From: Naegleria lovaniensis
Lineage: Eukaryota; Heterolobosea; Eutetramitea; Acrasida; Naegleriidae
Assembly: GCF_003324165.1 (NCBI RefSeq)
Contig: NW_025407860.1
Location: forward strand, 124,001 to 188,000
DNA length: 64,000 bases
Reading direction: 5' to 3'
This document shows positions 52,255-61,817 of the stretch, in pieces (position 1 is the first letter of the stretch; each line of letters starts with the position of its first letter). The notes beneath the pieces are model-generated. The model worked only from the letters and a program-made list of their open reading frames with translations. It was not told the origin of the DNA and did no database searches. The position numbers were made by a program, and so were the translations under genes.

Positions 52255-54786
52255 CTATGTGAGAAGAGCAAAAACAATGACAAGACCAGCAAAAACAATT
52301 AAACAAATGATAGTAATCAAAATACGCCTCTTCCAAACAGATCTATGTTTGATCTTGGTGTGATACGTATGAATGATACTATCAATAATTCGTCGAATGC
52401 CATTCCATAAACTTGAGAGGGGTTGGAAATTTTCTTTCATGCTCATCAAATAGTCCTTGAGAGAAGAGGTCGTAGAGGCAGCTTGACTAGAGGCAGCGGC
52501 CACATTACTGACCACCTTAGTGGCATGCTCAATATCCTTCTTGAACTTGAAAAGAGTGCCCAATTTCGTGAATGGATACACAATAGCAGAATAAATAAAA
52601 GCAATAATTCCAGCAATCAGGCTAAATAGCAACTTGAAAAATGTCACTGGGTAACTCAAAGCAGTTGACAAGGCATAAAACAAGTCGACAAACATGTCAA
52701 CAATCTCTGCAGATACCACTCCAACAAACTGTACAGGTATTTTAAATGCCGTATAAATGCCCGTTCCTATCAATGATAAAAATCGTGAAATTCCAGCAAA
52801 TAATAAATAAAGTCCATTAAATAGTGGATATAATACATGATGATACAATTGAATGAAAGGATAAATAAGGCCATTGACGAGTATCACAAAACCATCCGCT
52901 AGTGGTTTGAATACATTCGTAATGGCATTTGATAATGTTACAATGAGCTTCCATAACGGTGTGAACACTGAAAGTAATGGAGCAAATAGAGAGAAGAATA
53001 TTTGTGCCGCTTCCCAAACCTTTGAAAATACAAGAGGTATCAATAACATGATCTTATTCTTAATGATGGGTTCCAAAAACGAGGCCACAGGTCCAAAGAT
53101 GGCTCTCAATGCTCCTCCAACAATTGGTAAATTCTTGTACAAGTCATAAAAGCCCCAAATCAAACTAATAATAATATAAATATTTACAAGAGTGGTAATC
53201 ACTCCTCGAATGCGATGATTATAAAAAATAGGAATGCTATACCGATTGACAATGGTGGCCCATGTAGGAAGACCAACAATGGCCAATTTCAATAAACGTT
53301 TGTCTGAAGAGAGTAATGCTCCGTCCATGTATTTGGCACTATCTTCCTTGGTGAGATAGAGGAAGAAAAAGTTGGATCTCATCGAGGCTGGAGCATCCGA
53401 TGGAATTTGATTCACCTCAATCACTACAATATCGTCCGATAAGGGAGAATGTTGAAATTCTAATCCGGTAATATCATCAAATGCAATCACAAGCTTCTCC
53501 TGAACGGTTTGTTCATCCATATTCAAATAGCAAAATGTAATTCTCTTCTTATAGATATCAATTTGAACTCGGATCATATGCGTGGATGTTTTTTGCCAGC
53601 CATTAATGAACCAATCACAAGTCGTGAGCCTCACTGCGTTAAATTCATATTGGCCTACATTTTGAATATCGGAAGTGTTTGTGAGAGAGAGTTTGTTTCG
53701 TATTTCTCGTGAATCATCAAACCGATAGGGACCACTTTCCGGTAACTGTCCAGTTTGATATCGGGTATGTCGGAATCGTTGCATGTGATCTCCATGATGA
53801 TAGAGGAAACTGTATTGATGAGGTCGAGGAGAATGTTGATCCACTGTTGCCGTGGGAATGTGTGGTGAATTCGTGGTGGTATTGGCCGTGTTAGTGATGG
53901 AAAGGTTATTGAGGTGAGAAGTGGAAGAGGTTTTTGAGGAGAGTCTGCCTCCAGGAGTGGCAGCCATTGGTTTTCTCTTGTTGGTCACAAAGGAAGAGAA
54001 GGTTGACGATGATACACTTGACCTTCTTTGTTGTTGCTGCAGGAGAGGAGAAGCCATTGGATGTTTCTTTTCTTGTTTTGAAGATGAATCACATGGCTTA
54101 ATGGGAGACAGATTCAACGGGGTTGGAATGTCATCATCTTGATAACAATTCTGATTGTTGGTGAAAAGTATGGTTCCATCATCGTCGTCATCATCTTCAT
54201 CTGACTCTACACTGTTCATGCATTCCCGTGGTTGATATCTTTGTTGTTGCTGTTGTGAAGGAGAGCTCATGAAAAATTGGTCTTCCATGAATGCTTCATC
54301 TTGATCTTCACATATCAATGACTGAGAATGATTATCATCTTGAGGATCAAAGTTTTCTGTTTCGAGCTCGCTCAGTCCCATTCGATCAGACATGGTACCA
54401 TCGGTCGTGGATGCACTGTCGTCTTCTCGTTCCGATGAATGTAATGATGAAATGCTTGCATGATGTCTGCTGTGACGTTTTTGGAAATGTTGACTCGAAA
54501 TTTCACTATCATTTTCGTCATTGGATTGTGATAGTTGTTGATTCTTATTGTTGCGATTATTATTAGAGTGTTGTTGTTGGAAATTAATTTGTCGATTCAT
54601 TCGTGAAGCAGCTTCTTCATTGGTTGGTGTTGCACTCACGTTGGAAGGAGAAGCCTCTTGTTCATGGTGAAAATCAGGGGCTCCTCCGCGTCCCAATCGC
54701 CTTCTCAAATCTTTAAACATGTTGACAGGATAGGTTAATAAACTGGATGCTGCAGCAGAAACATTTACAGAATTTGATGTTTCCAT
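52255..54786 (-). CDS. Multi-pass membrane protein with disordered N-terminus and PH/GRAM-like region, 843 aa
   Basis: Not assigned to a named family. Residues 1-345 are Ser/Gln/Asp-rich and disordered, with poly-Gln and acidic runs. Residues about 370-510 are beta-rich (VGQYEFNAVRLTTCDWFING, MIRVQIDIYKKRITFCYL, IAFDDITGLEFQHSPLSDDI), resembling a PH/GRAM-type module. From about 530 to 730 come repeated hydrophobic helices with Pro and aromatic breaks (FFSLFAPLLSVFTPLWKLIV, LYHHVLYPLFNGLYLLFAGI). The last 22 residues are a tail anchor (ILITIICLIVFAGLVIVFAL). A lipid-binding head on a membrane scaffold fits an ER or contact-site protein; this is inference. Confidence 0.7.
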   Translation of the reverse strand: METSNSVNVSAAASSLLTYPVNMFKDLRRRLGRGGAPDFHHEQEASPSNVSATPTNEEAASRMNRQINFQQQHSNNNRNNKNQQLSQSNDENDSEISSQHFQKRHSRHHASISSLHSSEREDDSASTTDGTMSDRMGLSELETENFDPQDDNHSQSLICEDQDEAFMEDQFFMSSPSQQQQQRYQPRECMNSVESDEDDDDDDGTILFTNNQNCYQDDDIPTPLNLSPIKPCDSSSKQEKKHPMASPLLQQQQRRSSVSSSTFSSFVTNKRKPMAATPGGRLSSKTSSTSHLNNLSITNTANTTTNSPHIPTATVDQHSPRPHQYSFLYHHGDHMQRFRHTRYQTGQLPESGPYRFDDSREIRNKLSLTNTSDIQNVGQYEFNAVRLTTCDWFINGWQKTSTHMIRVQIDIYKKRITFCYLNMDEQTVQEKLVIAFDDITGLEFQHSPLSDDIVVIEVNQIPSDAPASMRSNFFFLYLTKEDSAKYMDGALLSSDKRLLKLAIVGLPTWATIVNRYSIPIFYNHRIRGVITTLVNIYIIISLIWGFYDLYKNLPIVGGALRAIFGPVASFLEPIIKNKIMLLIPLVFSKVWEAAQIFFSLFAPLLSVFTPLWKLIVTLSNAITNVFKPLADGFVILVNGLIYPFIQLYHHVLYPLFNGLYLLFAGISRFLSLIGTGIYTAFKIPVQFVGVVSAEIVDMFVDLFYALSTALSYPVTFFKLLFSLIAGIIAFIYSAIVYPFTKLGTLFKFKKDIEHATKVVSNVAAASSQAASTTSSLKDYLMSMKENFQPLSSLWNGIRRIIDSIIHTYHTKIKHRSVWKRRILITIICLIVFAGLVIVFALLT

Positions 54787-55303
54787 ATGATGAATAATAA
54801 TTTAAATATTCCTCTAATTCAATATGCGCGTGATGATGGTTCCGAATCTGTTTTCAATTTGTTTTTGAAAAGTAATTGATGGCAGTTATTAAATTTTAAT
54901 GTGAGCAATAAAAGTGCTTCAAAATTTGTTGAATCCGAATGAAAAAAACAACAACGAGCAACTGCAACAATGATGACAAAATCTTCTCCTGATGGCGGCG
55001 TTTTTCTTTTGTTGAACATTCTAAAAAAACGCGTTTCTTCTTTTGTGCGCAAGAATCTCAACCTTCATTTTCATAGTGACATCACTCTCTTGATTTCGAA
55101 ATAATTGGGGAGCAAGCATCTCGCCTTTCACAGCTGTTGAAACTCAAACCACTGACTGGTTGTTGAACTGCCACCTTTCACACCATTCCTTAAATATCTT
55201 AAAGAAAAACTCAAACGATTCAAAATATTTGACGTTCTGAAACAAAATTTAAATTTTTAATAGATTTATTACAACATAGAACTCCTAATCGAATGATCAA
55301 TAA
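54787..55303. other. Intergenic, 517 bp
   Basis: Lies between the start of the membrane protein and the end of SELENOF. It contains AT-rich sequence and no frame with an ATG and recognisable product. I looked for no SECIS-like element in detail because the neighbour uses Cys, not Sec. Confidence 0.25.
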
Positions 55304-55810
55304 TTATGCAAGTAATTTTTCATTTAAAAATTCTTTGATTTCATCAATTTTCCAGTGACTCACTAAATGAGATTCTTCTGAACCATCTTTTCTCTTCATG
55401 GACAATGTTGGCATAACTCCTTGACGTTGCAATACTTGCAAATTTCTAAATTTTTTGGCATCGTTATTCATAAACCCTTCAATTTCAGGGAAAGATCTAA
55501 TATTACAATAACACATGTAGAGTACTCCACTAACAAATTCTTTTTCTGTTGCGTTACTGGATGACTCTCCTTTTTCTTGATTTGTAACATCTTGACAACA
55601 ATTATTACAATTTTCAATAATTTTCTTTTCACTCAAAAAGAGAGAAAATTCTTTACATGTTGAACAACTCAATTCCGATGATTTAAATCCCAAATCTTCG
55701 CATTGTTGTGGCGTTAGTGTGGCTGAATGGACTGAAACTGAAAAGAGAATGATCCCGATCCACAGCAAGAGACAAGCCAAGATGACGACGGGCTTTCGCA
55801 AAACTTTCAT
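55304..55810 (-). CDS. SELENOF: Selenoprotein F (Sep15) homologue, cysteine form
   Basis: 168 residues with a signal peptide (KPVVILACLLLWIGIILFSV) ending near residue 29. The Cys-rich UGGT-binding region follows (CEDLGFKSSELSCSTCKEF, then IENCNNCCQDV). The thioredoxin-like domain has VLYMCYCNIRSFPEIEGF, where animals have C-G-Sec; so C100-Y101-C102 replaces the Sec motif, and the codon is TGT, not TGA. The end KIDEIKEFLNEKL matches the family terminus. It should be an ER-lumen oxidoreductase in glycoprotein quality control. No KDEL is present, as in the family. ATG 55810 follows nine A residues. Confidence 0.85.
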   Translation of the reverse strand: MKVLRKPVVILACLLLWIGIILFSVSVHSATLTPQQCEDLGFKSSELSCSTCKEFSLFLSEKKIIENCNNCCQDVTNQEKGESSSNATEKEFVSGVLYMCYCNIRSFPEIEGFMNNDAKKFRNLQVLQRQGVMPTLSMKRKDGSEESHLVSHWKIDEIKEFLNEKLLA

Positions 55811-55994
55811 TTTTTTTTCTATTTTGCTTTTTCAACCCGTCTGCGTTAGACATTCAAGTTTCTCCAATACTCTCAATCATTCAACATCATCCTGTTGAAA
55901 GAGTTGTTCGTCTTGTGCCTGGTCAAGCATGAGAATTCAAGAACGAACAATTCTTCATTCCGAAAATTTCAAAGAGAAAATTGCATTTAAAAAA

Positions 55995-57242
55995 ATGAGT
56001 GAACCTGAAAAGAAGAAAACCAAAACATCCTCCAATTCCAACAACAACACAAAACCTCTTCCGAAGAATGAAGAGTTGGAACAAATTAGAAAAACTCTCC
56101 TTCTCTCGTTGGTTCCTTCCATGAACGATAAGAGTGAAATTTATAATACCAAACAAATTATTTCATTAGCCGATAAAAATTCAAACAAAATCCGAGAGGG
56201 TGATATGGTGGTCTTCTTTATTAATCATGATATCATGAAAGCAGAGGTTATTAAAAAGGGTCATACGTTTGATTGTAGATTTGGCTCCTTTTTGCATGAG
56301 AACATCATTGGCAAACCTTTCGGATCCAAAATTTATAGTCATGTCGACAAGCGTTCTCGTAAAAAAGCAGCAGAGGATGATGACTCGACAGCCGACTCTA
56401 AAAAACCCTTTGTCTACGTTCTCAAACCAACTCCTCATTTGTGGACCCTTGTTTTGAAACATAGAACTCAAATTTTGTATCATGCAGATATTAGTTTGAT
56501 TTTAACACATTTCCGATTACGTCCAGGTAGCATTGTCATTGAAGCTGGCACAGGTAGTGGTTCTCTTTCAACAAGTATTTCTAGGACAATTATGCCAAAT
56601 GGTCAATTATTCACTTTTGAATATCACAAGGAGAGATTTTTGCAGGCCGTAAATGAATTTAGGTCCAATGGACTTTATAACATTACCATCACAAACGGTG
56701 ACGTCTGTCTCGATGGATTCAACCCCAATGAAACAACATCACATATTATTTTGAGCGATACGTTGAGACCAAAGCATGACGCCTCACAAATTCTCGGGCA
56801 AGACAAGTCAGAAACTGTGGACGCTATCTTCCTTGATTTGCCAAAACCTTGGTTATGTATTTCGAACGTGTTCAGACTTCTCAAGGTTGGAGGTAAATTT
56901 TGTGGATTCAGTCCATGCATTGAACAAATTCAAGAGACTGCAAACGCTTTGAGAGAATTTGATTTTGTAGAAATCAAAACTGTAGAATGTTTGGCGAAGG
57001 AGTACATGAGTAATGTCGTAGAGATGTCATCCGTTGACCATTATTTCACAAAGAAGAACGATCAACAACCAAGTTCAACTGTTGACACCACTGTCACGGC
57101 AGGAGGAGAAGGATCCTCTTCATCGTTGACATCTTCTTCTGCAGCAACTAGGTCTCCACGAAAACTCTTCGCTGCCGTTCCAGAAATGAAAGGCCATACT
57201 GGATATTTGATTTTTGCCACAAAATTCCATATGAAAGAATAA
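55995..57242 (+). CDS. TRMT61A: tRNA (adenine-58-N1)-methyltransferase catalytic subunit (TRM61/GCD14)
   Basis: Makes m1A58 in the T-loop of nuclear tRNAs, in complex with TRM6. The N-terminal beta domain holds REGDMVVFFINHDIMKAEVI and GKPFGSKIYSH; next is LKPTPHLWTLVLKHRTQILYHADISLIL in the linker. The SAM motif is VIEAGTGSGSLSTSIS, motif II FTFEYHKERFLQAVNEF, and the catalytic region AIFLDLPKPW. All look intact. 415 residues from ATG 55995 (aaaaaaatg context); an in-frame ATG at 55929 would add 22 residues. The C-terminus includes a Ser-rich insertion before the family end (GHTGYLIFATKF). Confidence 0.92.
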   Translation: MSEPEKKKTKTSSNSNNNTKPLPKNEELEQIRKTLLLSLVPSMNDKSEIYNTKQIISLADKNSNKIREGDMVVFFINHDIMKAEVIKKGHTFDCRFGSFLHENIIGKPFGSKIYSHVDKRSRKKAAEDDDSTADSKKPFVYVLKPTPHLWTLVLKHRTQILYHADISLILTHFRLRPGSIVIEAGTGSGSLSTSISRTIMPNGQLFTFEYHKERFLQAVNEFRSNGLYNITITNGDVCLDGFNPNETTSHIILSDTLRPKHDASQILGQDKSETVDAIFLDLPKPWLCISNVFRLLKVGGKFCGFSPCIEQIQETANALREFDFVEIKTVECLAKEYMSNVVEMSSVDHYFTKKNDQQPSSTVDTTVTAGGEGSSSSLTSSSAATRSPRKLFAAVPEMKGHTGYLIFATKFHMKE

Positions 57243-57431
57243 TTTGACTTGCCACATTCCGTTCTATTCTTTTCTTCAAGAAACACGTGACCAACAACAA
57301 ATACCTCAGTAAATATTCTTTCTCCAACAAAGAATTCCATTGGGTGGAAACCCTCGACTGAAATCCACCAGTACCTTTACCCTCGCAAATTGAAGTCAAA
57401 AAAAAATTCAACACCCAACATTCTCAAAAAG

Positions 57432-58332
57432 ATGTCTGATACTGAAGATAACACACAAGAAGGAGGAGCACAAGAATTCGCCAAGGAAGAGGAATGCAAG
57501 GCTCAATTCACTCCATTAGTGAACAAGGACGAACTTCCTACTCGTGATGTTCATATTAAAATTGAAGACGAAGAAGAAATTTATCAAGTGTAAGTGTTTC
57601 ATAAATCATCATTTGGACCGATGACCTTTTGGATCGTTTTATCATCATCGTTATCCAAATTGATAATAATAATAATAACAACAATGATGTATATATTTCC
57701 TTGATTATGAATTGTTCAATTTCAACAATAATATATTGTCATTTCAAAACGAACAATATATTGTTATTCATCATCACGCGTTTATCATCTCCACTCATCA
57801 CGGAACCAACTGTCATTTCCTTCATCATCATGGAACAACAGTCGTGCCAAACTCTTCAGATTCGATAACGACTCTAGCGAATGGAAGGAACGTGGCGTTG
57901 GTATTATGAAATTCCTTCAAAACAAGACCGATAAACATAAAGTGAGAGCTTTGATGAGAAGAGACAAGACTTTGACAATTTGTGCCAACCACTTGATTAT
58001 TCCAGAGATGAAATTGACTCAAAATGTTGGTAGCGACAAGGCTTGGGTCTATTCATCACCAGCCGATTTTGCTGACGATGAAGCCAAGTCTGAAATTTTT
58101 GCTATTCGTTTCAGAGACACTGAAAGTAAGTTGAATTTGTTTGATTTAGTATTAATTAACACTATGTTTCTTGTCATTGATGATGTATTGACTGGATAAT
58201 TTGACATCATCTCACCGTAATACTAAACTTTTCACAGCCGCTCAAGAATTCAAGAAAAAATTCGAAGAGGCTCAAGCTTTAGCCAAACGAGAAGACGCCT
58301 CAGAAAAACCAAGTGAGGAAAAGAAGGAATAA
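57432..58332 (+). CDS. RANBP1: Ran-binding protein 1 (RanBD domain)
   Basis: Three exons, 57432..57589, 57842..58125 and 58238..58332, give 178 residues. Introns: a 252-nt first with no internal AG (gtaagt...acaacag) and a 112-nt second (gtaagt...tcacag). The RanBD shows [76 protein letters not shown] and [20 protein letters not shown], all in the expected order. RanBP1 binds RanGTP and promotes RanGAP-driven hydrolysis on the cytoplasmic side of nuclear pores. The short acidic tail is family-typical. Confidence 0.95.
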
Positions 58333-58399
58333 ATTTATAAGAGCTTTGTAAATAATCTCTTCACGATTACTTGTAAAATTTCAACAACAAAATCTAGAT

Positions 58400-59899
58400 T
58401 TACTCTTGCTGATCTGCTGTTTGCTGATTGTAAGGCTGCTGAGTAAGGAAATGTTTGAACTCTTGCACGACACGAGTGTTGATAGAGTTGATGAGACCGT
58501 TCTCAAAACCTTTTGGATAGACCTTTCGTGGAGATTGCAGAGCTTGTGCTTGATTGAGGTTCATGGCAGAATTGGTAGCGTCATCCTCGTCACATAGAAG
58601 AAAATTGTCAGTGTTGCTCTTGGAGCTATTCTTGGGAGAGGTGAGAGCAGGTGACAACAATGAGCCACCACTAGCAGTATCACTGGACTTGCTTGCCCAC
58701 TCATCTTTAAAGATTTGCTCTTGTTGAACTGAGGCAATCACCAGTCTCTTGCACAATTCCACAACACTCTCCTCACCAAAGAGACAGCTTAAAGGATGTT
58801 GATATAATGAGGCCGAGATTTGATCCGTATTCATGGGTGGATGTTGATAGGGATGAGCAAATGATGGTACCGTTCCATGCGCCATAATAATTCCTCCACC
58901 TCCCAATATTGAGGGGCTGCCAATTTGTGAAGACTGTTGTCGAGAAGATGTATTGGCCGAGGTGACACCACTTCCCATCGACGAGCTACTACTAGTTTGA
59001 CTCTGTGTTTGTTTTCTCTTTTGAGAGTTGACTTTTCTCTGATTGCTTGCTGTGGAGCTAGTTCCAGATTTTGATTGTTTCTCCAACACTCGACACAAAT
59101 CAGCACATCCGTCATAATTCTTGCAACCCTGACAACGACACTTATCTGTACATCGTTTGTTGTTCTGAAAACATTCACAGTATCGTTTCAAGCATCCAGT
59201 TTTTTTACAATTACATCCTTTTTGAGTGTTTGAAGCTGTTGTTGTCACAGAAGAGGTGGTACCATCCGAACCTTTCCTTCGTTTGACATCGCTTTGAGGG
59301 GTACTTGTCATTTCATTCAAGGTGTTCATTGCTTTAGTTGGAGTGAATTCACTTGTTGTTTCATCGGCTGTGTCATCAATTTCAATCTTGTGAGTGTCAT
59401 CGTCTTCTTCGTCGTCGTCATCATTAATGGCTGCTCGGGATGTCGCTGAGGGAGTTTTTCGCTTCTTTGACATGAGGTCTGTATTAATATTTGAGCTATT
59501 TGAAGATGAGGTTGGTGGCATTCCAGTAAGGAAATGAGTTGGAGGAATGGAAGTGTGAATGGTAGCGGTAGGAAAGGGTGTTGTGAGGAGAGAGGGTAAT
59601 GATGATGATGAGGATGGTAGTTGTTGAGATGAAGCTGCCGAGAGAGGAGAAGCGGAAATGGCTATGGGATGAATCGATGGTGCTGTAGCGGAAGAAATAT
59701 GGAGAGGACCTCTATGGCTTGCAGATACATGTTGGGATGGAGGATTCAAAAGGAAGGAGGATAAGCCTATTGAAGTGGTGAAAGAATTGCCATTACTGGA
59801 TGTTGGGTGGAGAAATGATGCTAAGCCTTGTTGAGAGGATGATGATAAATTTCCATCGGGTGGAGCTGCTGGCTGTTGGAAGCCTCTGTTCTGGGACAT
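58400..59899 (-). CDS. Protein with one CXC (tesmin/TSO1-like) domain, 499 aa
   Basis: A Cys-rich CXC/CRC motif lies near residues 228-262 ([18 protein letters not shown], then [16 protein letters not shown], with nine Cys). LIN54/TSO1 proteins normally have two such repeats joined by an RNPxAF linker; only one is visible here, followed by [16 protein letters not shown] domains bind the CHR element in cell-cycle promoters. The flanks are Ser/Thr/Gln/Pro-rich disordered regions, with an acidic block (DDDDEEDDD) and a basic KKRKTPS patch before it. Start ATG 59899 gives [16 protein letters not shown]. Confidence 0.8.
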   Translation of the reverse strand: MSQNRGFQQPAAPPDGNLSSSSQQGLASFLHPTSSNGNSFTTSIGLSSFLLNPPSQHVSASHRGPLHISSATAPSIHPIAISASPLSAASSQQLPSSSSSLPSLLTTPFPTATIHTSIPPTHFLTGMPPTSSSNSSNINTDLMSKKRKTPSATSRAAINDDDDEEDDDTHKIEIDDTADETTSEFTPTKAMNTLNEMTSTPQSDVKRRKGSDGTTSSVTTTASNTQKGCNCKKTGCLKRYCECFQNNKRCTDKCRCQGCKNYDGCADLCRVLEKQSKSGTSSTASNQRKVNSQKRKQTQSQTSSSSSMGSGVTSANTSSRQQSSQIGSPSILGGGGIIMAHGTVPSFAHPYQHPPMNTDQISASLYQHPLSCLFGEESVVELCKRLVIASVQQEQIFKDEWASKSSDTASGGSLLSPALTSPKNSSKSNTDNFLLCDEDDATNSAMNLNQAQALQSPRKVYPKGFENGLINSINTRVVQEFKHFLTQQPYNQQTADQQE

Positions 59900-60388
59900 T
59901 TTACGCCAAATCTATTCGTTCAATATGCTTGTTCGTGATGAATAATCGATTCCGGAAGAAGAATAATTCTTGTGGTTGATGATTGAATGAAAGGAAATTG
60001 AGTCTATGGAATGTGAATTAGAATAAATATATATATAAGAACAATGAACAATGGGAATCATAAAATCTTCAAATCCATGCTATCCGTTAGCACCAAGTGG
60101 TTTGTGTGATTTGGTATCAACAACAACAACAGTCCGGTTGTTTGAAGTGTTTTGTTCTTGAAACAACAATTTTTTGTTTTTTTGATTTCATTTAATTTGA
60201 AAAGGCGCCAAAAGCGACAAACGAAAAAACAACTTTCACACAGGAAATACTCTGATCTGAAATTATTCACTCTCCAAGGCCTCGACATTATCTAACAACT
60301 ATTGCTCCAACTCATATGATTTGTTTAACAGTTGCTCCATACGATAACACTTGATGTTCGCTTCTTCTTTAGAAAGAAAACAAAAAAT
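59900..60388. promoter_or_regulatory. Divergent intergenic region, 490 bp
   Basis: Between the CXC gene and the UQCC6-like gene. It contains a tatatata run near 60028-60035 and T-runs near 60180. No coding region supported. Confidence 0.25.
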
Positions 60389-60625
60389 ATGAAAATCGTC
60401 AAAAGACCTGGTCAGCCAGATTCAACTGCAGCAACTGCTGAGGCCAAAATCATGAAGAAAGCACTACCATTGAGGAAGACATCATGGAGGTTCTTGTTCA
60501 TTGTTGCAGTGAGTGTGGGAAGCATATTTGCAGGTGCTGAAACGGCTCACCGAATTTTTAAACCGGATATTACTGTCAAAGCCGATTTACCATCCATGCA
60601 TTCCGAAAAGAGTTCTACTCATTAA
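60389..60625 (+). CDS. UQCC6: UQCC6/BRAWNIN-like mitochondrial microprotein, 78 aa
   Basis: A basic N-terminus (MKIVKRPGQP, then KKALPLRKTSWR) precedes one membrane helix (FLFIVAVSVGSIFAGAE) and the signature AGAETAHRIFKPDIT at residues 48-62. Human BRAWNIN (C12orf73/UQCC6), an inner-membrane assembly factor for respiratory complex III, has the same pattern AGAE..HR...PD.T right after its single helix. Size and order also fit, and the Lys-rich start suits mitochondrial import. ATG 60389 is preceded by aaaaaat; the frame extends upstream via TTG only. Similarity is short, so this is probable, not certain. Confidence 0.65.
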   Translation: MKIVKRPGQPDSTAATAEAKIMKKALPLRKTSWRFLFIVAVSVGSIFAGAETAHRIFKPDITVKADLPSMHSEKSSTH

Positions 60626-60845
60626 ATCACATCATCGTCATGGTCTCTAATTTGAAATGAATTGTTTTAAATATTTACCAAAAATCCTTTCTCAATAGTG
60701 CAGAGCATGGTTAAACAGTCATGGCCAAGTGAATTTTAAATAATAATTTATTAAAATATGGTGATGATTGGGATTATATTGAAAGCATCAATAGAAGAAC
60801 TTAGAGGAAGGATGGTGGAGAGTTTAGAGTAGTTTTTGAAAAGAC

Positions 60846-61694
60846 TTAGTTTTTGGATGGTTTTTTGGAAATTTCCGATTGTGAGGATTTGTTGCTCTCA
60901 GTAAACGTTGATGATTGATCATCGAATACCCCTCCTCCTTGTGAAAAGATACTTTCTTGATCTTGAGCCCCAAATTGCTCCTCAAATGCTTTCTTCGTGT
61001 TGTTATATTGTTGATGAAGATGTTGTGCATGTTTGATGAGAGAATTTACAGTTTGTTCCAAGCCCATAGCGAGGTGCGAGAGTTGTTGTTGTACAGATTC
61101 CAGTTTCTTGTTGTGTAAAGCATAATAATTTAAAGTTTTGATAATTTCCTGTCGTTCATTCTGTAAGGTGAGACCCTTAGCAATTCCTTGCACCAACTCC
61201 TCATGTGACGTATTCATTTCTTCTTGAATAGAGTAAATATCAGATAGAACTTGTAGTATTTCACTATCGGAAGTTGTCAAGCTGTCATCTGTAAATATTA
61301 GGGCATCTTCTTTGCTTGTTGGTAATGTAATATCGCTTGTCACGAGCTTACAATAACTCTCACGACAATCGGGTGGTATTTGTGGCAAGTTGAAACACTG
61401 CCTCAAAGCAGCATCGTCCAAAAGATCAGCCTGAAGACCAAGAATAGCTATACTCTTGTTTGCAAGCTTTTGAACTGCCTCATGAATTAATTTAGACAGT
61501 TCTTTTAAATCTTCCTTGTTAATAGTTGGATCCTTTCCGATTAATTGAATGGCCCAATCTTCAAAATGATCATATGCATCACAAATATTCACATAGGATA
61601 AGTTATAAATTTCATCCAAAATCGCTTGTGAAGACTTTCCAAAAAATTGTTGCGAGAATTGCTCCTCATCGCCAGAGGGCGGTTGCTTGATCAT
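60846..61694 (-). CDS. MIS12: Probable kinetochore protein MIS12 (MTW1)
   Basis: 282 residues. The N-terminal region resembles the Mis12 start: FSQQFFGKSSQAILDEIYNL, compared with the YEAQFFGFTPQTCMLRIY type. Further on, the CFNLPQIPPDC segment sits where Mis12 has LRIPSNILLPED. The C-terminal half is a long coiled coil (VLSDIYSIQEEMNTSHEELV, LESVQQQLSHLAMGLEQTV), then a Ser/Lys-rich tail. Mis12 is part of the MIND complex linking centromere chromatin to NDC80. Mis12 diverges fast, so the assignment is moderate. ATG 61694 follows nine A residues on the coding strand. Confidence 0.6.
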   Translation of the reverse strand: MIKQPPSGDEEQFSQQFFGKSSQAILDEIYNLSYVNICDAYDHFEDWAIQLIGKDPTINKEDLKELSKLIHEAVQKLANKSIAILGLQADLLDDAALRQCFNLPQIPPDCRESYCKLVTSDITLPTSKEDALIFTDDSLTTSDSEILQVLSDIYSIQEEMNTSHEELVQGIAKGLTLQNERQEIIKTLNYYALHNKKLESVQQQLSHLAMGLEQTVNSLIKHAQHLHQQYNNTKKAFEEQFGAQDQESIFSQGGGVFDDQSSTFTESNKSSQSEISKKPSKN

Positions 61695-61817
61695 TTTTTT
61701 TTAAATATTTAACAATGAAACGGTTTTTGGCGCCATACTTATTTTCTTTGATTAATTTCAATTAAACTTTTTATTATGCACAACGCCACCAAGCTTAAGG
61801 ACACAGCACAACCTTTT

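Noticed and set aside
57590-57841. Frames inside the first RANBP1 intron as genes
   Set aside because: They are AG-free intron sequence between well-matched splice sites and resemble no protein.
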